Source of the DNA: CAVQRB01 sp963715055
Lineage (GTDB): Bacteria; Pseudomonadota; Alphaproteobacteria; Rhodobacterales; Rhodobacteraceae
NCBI GenBank assembly: GCA_963715055.1
Contig: CAVQRB010000006.1
Span: forward strand, 124,001 to 188,000
DNA: 64,000 bases
Direction of reading: 5' to 3'
A model generated the notes under the pieces. That model had not been told where the DNA came from and did no database searches. It saw nothing but the letters and a program-made list of their open reading frames with translations. Shown here one piece after another: positions 56,406 through 64,000 of the stretch. The first letter of the stretch is position 1. Each line of letters starts with the position of its first letter. Both the position numbers and the translations under genes were made by a program.

Positions 56406-57476
56406 TCAGCAGCGCTTGATCTGGGCGTCGCGCAGGAGGGCGGCGAAACGGTAAAATCCATGCGCCATTTTCGAATAGGGCACGGTCAGGAAGAAGGCCA
56501 GAACCGTGCCAAGGTGTATGGCGAGCAGTGCCGGTACCAGCGCCGTGCCGGTTGCGGCGTAAAGCGCCAGACCGGTAATGCCGGTGGCCGCCAGCAGCAA
56601 AATGAAGGCCATCTCGCCGCCCCAGACCGAAGCCGCGCCCAGCGACTTGTCGGCCTTCAGCTTGAGATGCGCGAGGGCCAATGCGCCGATGGAGAGCAGG
56701 ATGCCGCCCGGCACGCCCAGAAGCTTCGGCAGGCTGAAGAAGGCATAAGGGGCCTCAAGGCCTAAGACATAGTGCAGCAGCGTTCCCGACGAGGTCGAGG
56801 CGAAGCACATAAGGAACCCCCACATCGTCGCCTGATGAGCGTGCCGCCGCGCGTTGGTGAACTTGTCCTCCGCCTCGAAGTTGCACCCCTGATCCTGCCC
56901 GCCTGCGAGGTTTTTCATCCGTGCCGCACTCAGGCCCGCGTCCTTGAGATGCGCCCATGTCACGCGTGCGCCACCGACCTCGTGCCAGTAGCGGCGCAGC
57001 CCGACGCCCATTGCGGCAAGTGGCAACAGGAAGGCAGGCGTGAAGATCGCGACCATCGCGCCATGGCTGAGATAGGCGTAGAAACCTTCGCCGGAAGCGG
57101 GCCGCAGGGTGGAGGCCAGCCAGAAGAGCAGGGCGATGCCGACGACGAAAGCCGCCGCGAGTGCCACGCCGCTGCGCTGAAAGAGCCGGGCAGGGGCTGC
57201 GGGCCAGGCAAAACGCTCCCAGCTTTCCGCGCGCACCTCGGCCAGCGCGCCGGGCAGGTTCAGGGCGAATTCATGCGGTTCGGTATATTGGCAGGCATAG
57301 TAGCAGCCGCGGCAGTTGTGGCAGAGGTTCGCGAGTTGGGTGATGTCGGCGGCGGCAAAGCTGCGCTCCTTGAACATCGCCGGAAAGACCGCGCAGTAGC
57401 CTTCGCAATAGCGGCAGGCGTTGCAGATCTCCACCTGACGGCGGGCCTCGGAGATAAGGGGGGTGTCAAGCGACAT
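56406..57476 (-). CDS. tcuB: Tricarballylate utilisation protein TcuB-like (2x[4Fe-4S], membrane)
   Basis: A 356-residue iron-sulfur membrane protein. N-terminal clusters: Cys18, Cys21, Cys24, Cys28 (CNACRYCEGYC) and Cys52, Cys55, Cys58, Cys62 (CHNCRGCYYAC). The rest has about six membrane helices. In Salmonella TcuB reoxidises the FAD of TcuA and passes electrons to the membrane. It overlaps tcuA by 11 bases. This is the last gene of its operon and converges with galD, 13 bases apart. Confidence 0.92.
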   Translation of the reverse strand: MSLDTPLISEARRQVEICNACRYCEGYCAVFPAMFKERSFAAADITQLANLCHNCRGCYYACQYTEPHEFALNLPGALAEVRAESWERFAWPAAPARLFQRSGVALAAAFVVGIALLFWLASTLRPASGEGFYAYLSHGAMVAIFTPAFLLPLAAMGVGLRRYWHEVGGARVTWAHLKDAGLSAARMKNLAGGQDQGCNFEAEDKFTNARRHAHQATMWGFLMCFASTSSGTLLHYVLGLEAPYAFFSLPKLLGVPGGILLSIGALALAHLKLKADKSLGAASVWGGEMAFILLLAATGITGLALYAATGTALVPALLAIHLGTVLAFFLTVPYSKMAHGFYRFAALLRDAQIKRC

Positions 57477-58869
57477 GGGCTGCGGCCTCCTGTCCTGCGA
57501 TGCGGCCGAATACCGTGCCGATGGTCATGCCGAAACCGGCGAGATAGCCTTGCCCGAGGATCGAACCTGCCATGATTTCCCCCGCCGCCCAGACGTTTTC
57601 GAGCGGGCCTTGTGGGCCCTGCACGCGGGCAGTGTCGTCGACCTTGAGGCCGAGGTAGGTGAAGGTCACGCCGGGGCGCAGGCTGTAGCCGTAGAACGGC
57701 GGCTCGCTGATCGGGCGCGCCCAGTTGGTCTTGGGCGGGGTGACGCCTTCGGTGGCCACGCCGTCGAGTTCGGTGGGGTGAAAATCGCCCGCGCGGCAGC
57801 CCGCGTTGAAAGCCTCCACCGTCTCGCGCAGCTTGTTGCCGGAGATGCCCAGCCTTTGCCCAAGGCCTTCGATGGTATCGGCCTCTTCCGGCGGGTAGAC
57901 CGAAGGCATGAAAAGATCCCGCGACTTTGCGTCGATGATCGAATAGGCGACCTGATCGGGTTGGGCGGCGACGAGCCTGCCCCAGATCGCGTAGCGCTTG
58001 GGCCAGACATCCTCGCCCTCGTCGTAGAAGCGCTCGCCGTTCTTGTTGACCACGATCGAGAAGGGCACGCAGTCGAGCCGTGTCACGATCCCGCCGTCGA
58101 ATTTCGGCGCGCGCCCGTCGATGGCTACGGCATGGCATTGCGTAGGATCGCCCACCGATTGCGTGCCCTGGTCGAGCATGTCGCGCAGCACCACGCCCTT
58201 GTTGTAGGGTGTGCCGCGGATCAGGAAGTTGCGCGCCGCCGGGCCCCAGGCGCGCGCAAGCCAGTCGATGTCGCCCTGAAATCCGCCTGACGCGAGAATG
58301 GCGCTGCGCGTCGGTAGCTTGCGCGTCTCCTCGCCCGCGGTCAGGTCCATCGCGGTGACGCGGTTGCCTTCGAGATGCACATGGGTGATCTGCGTGTCAT
58401 AGATTACAGTAACCCCGAGCGCTTCGGCCTGCCGGTAGTAGGCGTTGACCAGCGCCTTGCCACCGCCGAGGAAGAAGGCATTGGTGCGGCTCAGCGACAA
58501 TGTTCCCGAGAGCGACGGCTGAAACCGCACCCCATGCGCCTCCATCCACGGCAGGGCCTCTTCGGATTTCCGGATCGTCATGCGTGCAAGGTGCTCGTCG
58601 GTCTCGCCCTTGGTCACGCGGATCAGGTCGTCGAAATATTCCGCTTCGCCGTAGCTGTCGGTCAGTACCGACAGCGGCCCTGCATGCATGCAGCGGAAGT
58701 TTCGGGTGTGGCGCGAATTGCCGCCGCGGTATGTCTTGGGTGCAGCCTCGACAAGCAGCACTTTCGCTCCCGCCTCCGCCGCTTCGATCGCCGCGCAGAG
58801 GGCCGCGTTGCCGCCCCCGGCGATGATCACATCCCACTGGCCGTCCGAAAGCCGCTCAAGAGTACTCAT
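57466..58869 (-). CDS. tcuA: FAD-dependent tricarballylate dehydrogenase TcuA-like
   Basis: A 467-residue flavoprotein of the fumarate reductase/succinate dehydrogenase flavoprotein family. DVIIAGGGNAALCAAIEAAE forms the FAD-binding fold; GRAPKFDGGIVTRLDCVPF and the C-terminal AAGEIMAGSILGQGYLAGFG close it. TcuA oxidises tricarballylate to cis-aconitate. The gene overlaps gntR by four bases (ATGA). With galBCD across the way, its substrate here may be a related tricarboxylate rather than tricarballylate itself. Confidence 0.9.
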   Translation of the reverse strand: MSTLERLSDGQWDVIIAGGGNAALCAAIEAAEAGAKVLLVEAAPKTYRGGNSRHTRNFRCMHAGPLSVLTDSYGEAEYFDDLIRVTKGETDEHLARMTIRKSEEALPWMEAHGVRFQPSLSGTLSLSRTNAFFLGGGKALVNAYYRQAEALGVTVIYDTQITHVHLEGNRVTAMDLTAGEETRKLPTRSAILASGGFQGDIDWLARAWGPAARNFLIRGTPYNKGVVLRDMLDQGTQSVGDPTQCHAVAIDGRAPKFDGGIVTRLDCVPFSIVVNKNGERFYDEGEDVWPKRYAIWGRLVAAQPDQVAYSIIDAKSRDLFMPSVYPPEEADTIEGLGQRLGISGNKLRETVEAFNAGCRAGDFHPTELDGVATEGVTPPKTNWARPISEPPFYGYSLRPGVTFTYLGLKVDDTARVQGPQGPLENVWAAGEIMAGSILGQGYLAGFGMTIGTVFGRIAGQEAAAHVA

Positions 58870-59537
58870 TCCATGTCCCTCTCGCAGCGAGATGTCCTTA
58901 GAAGCTGCAACCGCGCGCGGTGGGCTGCGGCAATGTGGGCGCGCATCGCCTCGCCCGCGGCCAGCGGATCCCGGGCTTCGAGTGCTTCGAGAATGGCCGC
59001 ATGCTCGCGGATCGCCTCCACGGCGCGCGTTCCGTCCGCCATGGTGGAGCGCCCCAAGATCAGCAGCGTCTTGTGGATCGCCGCCACGGATCTCACCAGA
59101 AAGCGGTTGCGCGCGGCGTCGAGCAGGGCCGCATGAAACTGCTGGTTGAGATCGTAGAGCGCCGCGGTGCCTACTGCTTCAGTCATCGCGCGATGGATCG
59201 CGGCCAGTTCCGACAGTTCCACTTCCGAGGCTGCGCGCGCCGCGAATTCCGCTGCCGCCCCTTCCAGCACCCGCCGCATGTCATAGAGTTCGGAGATTTC
59301 CGCGTGATCGAGCCTGCGGATCGAAGCGCCCCGGCGGGGGCTGTGCTCCACAAGGCCATCGGCCTCGAGGCGGCGCATCGCTTCGCGCACGGGTGTCCGG
59401 CTGATCTTGTAGGTTTGCGCCAGATCGACTTCGGTGAGGCGATCGCCCGGCACCCGCGCGCCGCAGCGGATGTCGCTCAGAATGCGCTGGTAGACATCTT
59501 GCCCCGGCGGCAGATCTGACTTCAACTTGGGACTCAC
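58866..59537 (-). CDS. GntR family transcriptional regulator (FCD subfamily)
   Basis: A 223-residue regulator. The N-terminal winged helix (about 10-75) shows VPGDRLTEVDLAQTYKIS and TPVREAMRRLEADGLVEHSP; the rest is an FCD effector domain with conserved metal-binding His and Asp, typical of GntR regulators sensing carboxylates. Start GTG 59537 has AAAGGAAC eight bases upstream; the earlier in-frame TTG at 59570 overlaps the proposed operator. It heads the tcuA-tcuB operon and most likely controls it and the divergent ggt gene. Confidence 0.9.
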   Translation of the reverse strand: MSPKLKSDLPPGQDVYQRILSDIRCGARVPGDRLTEVDLAQTYKISRTPVREAMRRLEADGLVEHSPRRGASIRRLDHAEISELYDMRRVLEGAAAEFAARAASEVELSELAAIHRAMTEAVGTAALYDLNQQFHAALLDAARNRFLVRSVAAIHKTLLILGRSTMADGTRAVEAIREHAAILEALEARDPLAAGEAMRAHIAAAHRARLQLLRTSRCERDME

Positions 59538-59562
59538 GGGCTTGTTCCTTTCGCCGCGTATT

Positions 59563-59589
59563 GGATACAACTGGATACATTAGGATGCA
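59563..59589. promoter_or_regulatory. Three direct repeats, probable GntR operator
   Basis: GGATACA at 59563-59569 and 59573-59579, then GGATGCA at 59583-59589, repeat with an exact 10-base period, about one helical turn. They lie between the divergent gntR and gamma-glutamyltransferase-like genes, so the regulator could bind them on one DNA face. Confidence 0.6.
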
Positions 59590-59649
59590 AGAGCCTGGTG
59601 CCCTTCCGTTTCGGGCGGCAGGCTGCACCCGGCCAAGAGGAGACGATAG

Positions 59650-61440
59650 ATGCAATTCACCACACGCCCCGAACTGACCGGCACCTTCGGGATGGTCACC
59701 TCGACCCACTGGATCGCGACCGCGGCAGGCATGAAGATGCTGGAGGCAGGCGGCACCGCCTTCGACGCGGCGGCAGCCACCGGCTTCGTGCTGAATGTGG
59801 TGGAGCCACATCTCAACGGCCCCTTGGGCGACATGCCGGCGTTGATCTGGCCGGCGGGCGATGTAGCCCCTACCGTGATCTGCGGGCAGGGCACGGCACC
59901 GGCGGGAGCCACGATCGCGCATTATCGCAGCGAGGGGCTTGACCTCATCCCGGGCGCGGGCCTGCTTGCCACGGTCATTCCCGGTGCCTTCGATGCCTGG
60001 ATGCTGATGCTGCGTGACCATGGGCGACTGTCCCTGCGCGAGGTGCTGGAACCGGCGATCTACTACGCGGAGCATGGCCACCCGATGCTGGCCAATGCGG
60101 CAGGCGTGATCGCCGGCATGGCCGATACCTTCCGCGATGAATGGCCCACCTCCGCCGCGGTCTGGCTACCCGGTGGCAATGTGCCGGAGGCCGGGCGTCT
60201 TTTCCGAAACCCCGATCTCGCCGCCTTCTGGAAGCGCCTGTTGGATGAGGCGGAGGCCGTCACCGGCCGCGAGGCGCAGATCGAGGCGGCGCGCAGGGCC
60301 TTCTACGAAGGGTTCGTCGCCGACGCCATCGACGGCTACCTGCGCGAGGCCTGTGTGATGGACGGCAGCGGGGAGCGGCGCAAGGGCGTGCTGACCGGGC
60401 AGGACATGGCGGGCTGGCGCGCGAGCACCGAAGCCGCGGTCAGCGTCGATCACCACGGCTGGCAGGTCTGGAAGTGCGGGGCCTGGACCCAGGGGCCGGT
60501 GCTGTTGCAGGTGCTGCAGATGCTCAAGGGCGATGATCTGGCTGGGCTCGATCCGAATGGCGCGGCCTTTGCCCATCTGGTGACGGAGGCGCTCAAGCTC
60601 GCCTTCGCGGACCGCGAGAGTTACTACGGCGATCCGGATTTCAACGATATTCCCCTGACCAAACTTCTCGCGGATGACTATGGCGCCCACCGACGGGACG
60701 AGATCACCGATGTCGCCTCCCTGCTCCAGCGTCCGGGGGCCCTCGACGGCTGCGAGGGCTGGGCAAAGGCCTTCCTGCGCCGCGCCGGGGCCGAGGTCGC
60801 CGAGGACACGGGCCTGGGCGGTGGCGAGCCCACGATGGCGCATCTGCTCAACAAGGAAGGCGACACTGTCCATATCGATGCGGTCGACCGCTGGGGCAAC
60901 ATGGTCTCGACCACGCCCTCGGGCGGCTGGCTGCAATCGAACCCGGTGGTGCCGGGTCTTGGCGTGCCGCTCAATTCACGGGCGCAGATGTACTGGCTGG
61001 AGGAGGGGCGACCCACCTCCCTGCGCCCCGGATCGCGGCCCCGGACGACACTCTCGCCCTCGATGGCGACGATGCCGGACGGTGGCAGGCTCGCCTTCGG
61101 CACACCCGGCGGCGATCAGCAGGACCAATGGCAGGTCAGCTTCCTGCTGCGCCTGATTCACCACGGACTGAACCTGCAAGAGGCAATCGAGGCGCCGCTC
61201 TTTCACACCGCGCATCTGCAGGCGAGCTTCCATCCGCGTGGCACGCGGCCCGGTCACCTGATGGTCGAGCCGCATTTCGGAGAGGAGGTCATTGCCGCCC
61301 TGCGCGCGAGGGGCCATCTGGTCGAGGTCTCGGATCCCTGGGCCATAGGACGACTCACGGCGGCGATGCGTGAGACGGATGGTTTCCTTCGGGCCGCCGC
61401 CACGCCGAGGCTGATGCAGGCCTATGCCGCCGGTCGATGA
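59650..61440 (+). CDS. Gamma-glutamyltransferase family protein (Ntn hydrolase)
   Basis: A 596-residue Ntn-hydrolase precursor. Substrate-site and processing blocks are visible: FDAAAATGFVLNVVEPH, GDTVHIDAVDRWGNMVSTT with the likely nucleophile Thr in the TVH, and TTLSPSMATMPDGGRLAFGT. No signal peptide, so it is cytoplasmic, unlike classical GGT. It would cleave a gamma-glutamyl amide or a similar conjugate. Its position facing the gntR-tcuAB operon suggests it releases a tricarboxylate from a conjugate; this is inference. ATG 59650 follows GAGGAGAC. The C-terminus overlaps the sensor kinase gene by 19 bases. Confidence 0.85.
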   Translation: MQFTTRPELTGTFGMVTSTHWIATAAGMKMLEAGGTAFDAAAATGFVLNVVEPHLNGPLGDMPALIWPAGDVAPTVICGQGTAPAGATIAHYRSEGLDLIPGAGLLATVIPGAFDAWMLMLRDHGRLSLREVLEPAIYYAEHGHPMLANAAGVIAGMADTFRDEWPTSAAVWLPGGNVPEAGRLFRNPDLAAFWKRLLDEAEAVTGREAQIEAARRAFYEGFVADAIDGYLREACVMDGSGERRKGVLTGQDMAGWRASTEAAVSVDHHGWQVWKCGAWTQGPVLLQVLQMLKGDDLAGLDPNGAAFAHLVTEALKLAFADRESYYGDPDFNDIPLTKLLADDYGAHRRDEITDVASLLQRPGALDGCEGWAKAFLRRAGAEVAEDTGLGGGEPTMAHLLNKEGDTVHIDAVDRWGNMVSTTPSGGWLQSNPVVPGLGVPLNSRAQMYWLEEGRPTSLRPGSRPRTTLSPSMATMPDGGRLAFGTPGGDQQDQWQVSFLLRLIHHGLNLQEAIEAPLFHTAHLQASFHPRGTRPGHLMVEPHFGEEVIAALRARGHLVEVSDPWAIGRLTAAMRETDGFLRAAATPRLMQAYAAGR

Positions 61441-62807
61441 TCTCGCGGCAGGGTCACACGCACCGTAAGCCCCGGCCCATCAGCGTCGAGCGTCAGGCTG
61501 CCGCCGAGTTTCGACACGATCGCCTCGGAGATCGGCAGGCCGAGCCCGCTGCCCGCGCCGGGTTGGACCTGACCGAAGCGCGCGAGGGCGGTCTGATGCG
61601 CCTCCGCCGGAATGCCCCGACCATTGTCGCGAATGGTGATCTGCACGGCTGTTTCCGTCGCCTCGAAGGTGATCGCGATGTCGCTCAGGTCAGCACCGCC
61701 GTGCCGCAGGGCATTGTCGATGAGGTTGGAAAAGGCCTCCCCGAGCATGATCCTGTCCGAGGTGATCTGCACAGAGGTCAATTCGCCCTTCGCCTGCGTC
61801 ACGGAGAGAGTGACGTCGGCGGTTTCGGCTTGATGCCGGTACCCCCGGGCCACGTCCCGCAACAGGTCCTCAAGATCGAAAGCCTGCGTCTCCGGCGGGC
61901 TTGTCGAAAACCGCAGCCGCTCCAGCCGAAGAAGTTGCTCGGCCAGAACACTCGCCTGCTGCGCGGCCGCGACCAGATCGCCCGCGCGGGCCTGTGCCAC
62001 GTCCAGCGAGGGCGCCGACTGGACCGCCTCGCCGAGGGCGCGGATGCCGGCGATCGGGTTGCGCAGCTGATGCGCCGCATCGGAAATGAAGCGGTCCTGT
62101 GCGGCCATGTTGTCACCGGTTTCCGCGAAAAGATGATTGAGCCGCCGCACGAGGCCTCGCGCTTCCTCGGGTACCGGGCGCCGGATCGGGCTGAGATCCC
62201 GCGGGCTGCGCTGAGAAATCGCCCCTTCCAGATCGAGCAGCGGGCGAAGGCCGAGGTTGACTCCGAACCAGACGACCAGCGCCACCGTTCCGATCAGCGC
62301 AGCCATCACCGCAAAGGCCCGCAGGGCAAGTGAGCGCGCGAACATCTGGCGCACCGATTGCTCCTGCCAGACGGTGATGGTGTAGGTGCCGGTAAGACCG
62401 CTGATGCTGGCCTCGTCCTTCATCCGCAGCACGCGCACCGCGCTGCCGCGGTGGATCACGTCGAAATAGGTGACCGGTTGCGGAATGTCCGAGGCACGCG
62501 CTGCGGGCACCGGCGGCACGCCGTAGCCGGTCACGAAGCTGCCATCGGGCGCATATACGTGATAGCGCACCGGCCCGCCTGCCGCCTCGCTGAGCAGCTG
62601 CTCGGTCTCGTAGAGGATCGCATCACCGTCGGTCAGCGCCACGTCGCGCGCCACCGCCACGGCGGTGAAGAGCAGGTTCTTGTCGAAAAGCTGTTCGGCG
62701 GTTTTCTGCGATTCGCTGATCCGCCACGACCCGACCGCGGCGGCAATCGCGAAGAGCGGCAGAAGGATGATCAGAAAGAGCCGCAGCCGCATCGACAGGA
62801 CGGTCAT
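61422..62807 (-). CDS. Sensor histidine kinase, TctE-like
   Basis: A 461-residue membrane kinase. Two helices (about 9-27 and 161-182) flank a periplasmic sensor region, then HAMP-like and kinase domains. The phospho-acceptor is His246 in SDAAHQLRNPIAGIRALGE; NLIDNALRHGG and DNGRGIP mark the ATP-binding N and G boxes. TctE kinases sense citrate and tricarboxylates in the periplasm. It starts four bases after the response-regulator stop. Confidence 0.9.
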   Translation of the reverse strand: MTVLSMRLRLFLIILLPLFAIAAAVGSWRISESQKTAEQLFDKNLLFTAVAVARDVALTDGDAILYETEQLLSEAAGGPVRYHVYAPDGSFVTGYGVPPVPAARASDIPQPVTYFDVIHRGSAVRVLRMKDEASISGLTGTYTITVWQEQSVRQMFARSLALRAFAVMAALIGTVALVVWFGVNLGLRPLLDLEGAISQRSPRDLSPIRRPVPEEARGLVRRLNHLFAETGDNMAAQDRFISDAAHQLRNPIAGIRALGEAVQSAPSLDVAQARAGDLVAAAQQASVLAEQLLRLERLRFSTSPPETQAFDLEDLLRDVARGYRHQAETADVTLSVTQAKGELTSVQITSDRIMLGEAFSNLIDNALRHGGADLSDIAITFEATETAVQITIRDNGRGIPAEAHQTALARFGQVQPGAGSGLGLPISEAIVSKLGGSLTLDADGPGLTVRVTLPRDHRPAA

Positions 62808-62811
62808 GCGC

Positions 62812-63480
62812 TCAGCCCGCTTCGATCAGGCGGTAGCCAAGACCGCGCTGCACCTCGATGTCCACGCCGAAAGGCCGCAGCCGTTTGCGCAGGCGCGAGA
62901 CATGAACCTCCACTGCGGCAGGCTCTACCTCGGCACCTGCCCCGTAGAGGTGGTCGAGCAGGGTCTCCTTGGACACCAGACGGCCCGAGGCCCTGATCAG
63001 CTTTTCGAGGACGGCCAGTTCCCGTCGCGCGAGATCGAGGGCCTCGCCGCGGACCGTGGCGCTGTGATGGGTCAGGCTGTATCCGACCGGTCCGAAGCTC
63101 AGCCGGTCGTCGGCGGGTGTCTCACGCCTGCGGGCCAGGGCTCGGATGCGGGCCTCGAACTCGGCCATGGCGAAGGGTTTCGTCAGGTAGTCATCGGCGC
63201 CTGCGTCGAGGCCGGCGACCAGATCGCCGGTCTGCGCCCGCGCGGTCAGCAAAAGCACCGGCCGGCCGTCGCCGCGCGCACGCAGGTTGCGCAGGATGCT
63301 GAGCCCGTCGAGCCCCGGCAGGTTGATGTCGAGCACCACGATGTCATTGCCGTCGTCGCGCAGGAACTGGTCCGCTTCCAGCCCGTCGCTCAGCAGGTCC
63401 GTTGCATGGCCGAGATCCTGCAGGCGGTAGGCGATCCCCTTGGCCAGACTATCGTTGTCTTCGATGATCGCGATCCGCAT
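62812..63480 (-). CDS. Response regulator, OmpR/TctD type
   Basis: A 222-residue regulator. Receiver domain with phosphorylated Asp51 (VVLDINLPG) and the conserved Lys in YLTKPF; C-terminal OmpR-type winged helix (EVHVSRLRKRLRPFGVDIEV). ATG 63480 is preferred to upstream alternatives; GGAG/AGGAC lies before it. With the kinase it forms a TctD/TctE-like pair, which in other bacteria turns on a tripartite tricarboxylate transporter, here the divergent gene at 63622. Confidence 0.93.
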   Translation of the reverse strand: MRIAIIEDNDSLAKGIAYRLQDLGHATDLLSDGLEADQFLRDDGNDIVVLDINLPGLDGLSILRNLRARGDGRPVLLLTARAQTGDLVAGLDAGADDYLTKPFAMAEFEARIRALARRRETPADDRLSFGPVGYSLTHHSATVRGEALDLARRELAVLEKLIRASGRLVSKETLLDHLYGAGAEVEPAAVEVHVSRLRKRLRPFGVDIEVQRGLGYRLIEAG

Positions 63481-63552
63481 GCTGTCCTGCTCCGGCGAAA
63501 ACATGCCCTTGAAAGGTTGGCGCAAGTTTCATCGTCTAGCATAGTCGCGTGA

Positions 63553-63570
63553 GGCGGTGGGACAACCGCC
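63553..63570. promoter_or_regulatory. Inverted repeat between the response regulator and tctC-like genes
   Basis: GGCGGT (63553-63558) and ACCGCC (63565-63570) are separated by six bases within the 141-base divergent gap. This dyad could be the binding site for the TctD-like regulator or a small hairpin. Confidence 0.4.
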
Positions 63571-63621
63571 GATTCGCCTTGAACGGACGCAATAGTCCGA
63601 CGCGAAACATGGGAGGAATAC

Positions 63622-64000
63622 ATGTCCAAATCTACTCTGGTCCAAGGGGCCATCTTTGCCGTCGTTGCATCATTCGGCACAGGCGCTGCCTATGCGGAAG
63701 GCCACGCGGTCAACCTCGAAGGCAAGACGGTCGATTTCGTCATTCCCTTCTCCGAATCGGGCGGCTCGGCGCGCTGGGCCAACTTCTACGCGCCGCTGCT
63801 GAGCGAAGCGCTGCCGGGCAACCCCACGGTCGTCGTCCGCTACCGTCCCGGTGCCGGTTCCACCGAAGGGGCCAACTGGTTTCAGGAACAGACCACCGAC
63901 GACGGTACGCTGGTCTTCGGCACCTCGGGCTCGACGCAGTTCCCCTATCTTCTGGGTGATCCGCGCGTGCGCTATGAATACAATGACTGGCAGCCGGTTC
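63622..64000 (+). CDS. Tripartite tricarboxylate transporter substrate-binding protein (TctC/Bug family), 3' end cut
   Basis: The first 126 residues of a periplasmic binding protein, running off the right edge. Signal peptide GAIFAVVASFGTGAAYAE (processing near residue 26), then the family opening VDFVIPFSESGGSARWANFY and VRYRPGAGSTEGANWF, which shape the carboxylate pocket. Such proteins deliver tricarboxylates to TctA/TctB. GGGAGGA lies before ATG 63622. The membrane subunits should follow outside the window. Confidence 0.9.
   Translation, partial: MSKSTLVQGAIFAVVASFGTGAAYAEGHAVNLEGKTVDFVIPFSESGGSARWANFYAPLLSEALPGNPTVVVRYRPGAGSTEGANWFQEQTTDDGTLVFGTSGSTQFPYLLGDPRVRYEYNDWQPV

Overview
The window looks like chromosomal DNA of an alphaproteobacterium of the Rhodobacteraceae, most likely a marine Roseobacter-group organism. 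This rests on high GC content, the ectoine-degradation genes doeA/doeB/doeD, a phasin-like gene under an FNR-type box, a CueR/HmrR-CopA pair, and the acs/DUF4212/acetate symporter block. The genus cannot be fixed from the sequence alone. I saw no rRNA, tRNA, CRISPR array, insertion sequence or phage gene.

Layout. (1) 1-9427: a compact block around a lipid- or glycan-like and pterin-like theme. It has an EEP-fold phosphatase, CDP-alcohol phosphatidyltransferase, membrane sulfatase-fold enzyme and flippase-like protein on the plus strand. Facing it are a glycosyltransferase, inositol-monophosphatase-like enzyme, MDR dehydrogenase, RibD-type reductase, methyltransferase and a catalytically divergent 6-pyruvoyl-tetrahydropterin-synthase homologue. 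(2) 10025-13143: a frameshifted ThDP enzyme and an MscS channel. (3) 13235-17997: a Zrg-like zinc uptake operon (ZrgA/DUF2796, ABC ATPase, permease, two DUF3299 proteins and one unknown) behind an AT-rich palindrome that could bind Zur. (4) 18287-21683: a low-oxygen/stress group (phasin, CbpA-type DnaJ, CbpM, HtpX) behind an FNR-like box. (5) 21971-29652: a secreted unknown, glutaminase plus an alanine-type symporter, then doeA-doeB-doeD. (6) 29971-40685: L,D-transpeptidase, copper export (copA-cueR with a textbook operator), a dimethylglycine/sarcosine dehydrogenase-like protein with a LysR regulator, and a SulP transporter. (7) 40725-44576: a three-subunit molybdenum hydroxylase with its own MoaD-like protein. 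(8) 45143-53784: acetate activation and uptake (acs, adk, DUF4212, symporter) followed by a cNMP-CBS-DUF294 protein and a membrane-anchored PAS-exonuclease. (9) 53909-64000: galB-galC-galD facing tcuB-tcuA-gntR, then a gamma-glutamyltransferase-like enzyme, a TctE/TctD-like two-component system and the start of a tripartite tricarboxylate transporter binding protein.

The two most interesting systems are block 9 and block 1. Block 9 looks like a complete route for an unidentified tricarboxylate: uptake, FAD-dependent desaturation, tautomerisation, hydration and aldol cleavage to pyruvate and oxaloacetate. Block 1 joins pterin/riboflavin-type chemistry to CDP-alcohol and glycosyl chemistry.

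A technical point affects annotation. Six plus-strand genes (1568, 3197, 10025, 20786, 38870, 53909) each carry exactly one extra base relative to the expected reading frame. In each case removing one base restores a family-typical protein, so consensus errors are more likely than six real pseudogenes.
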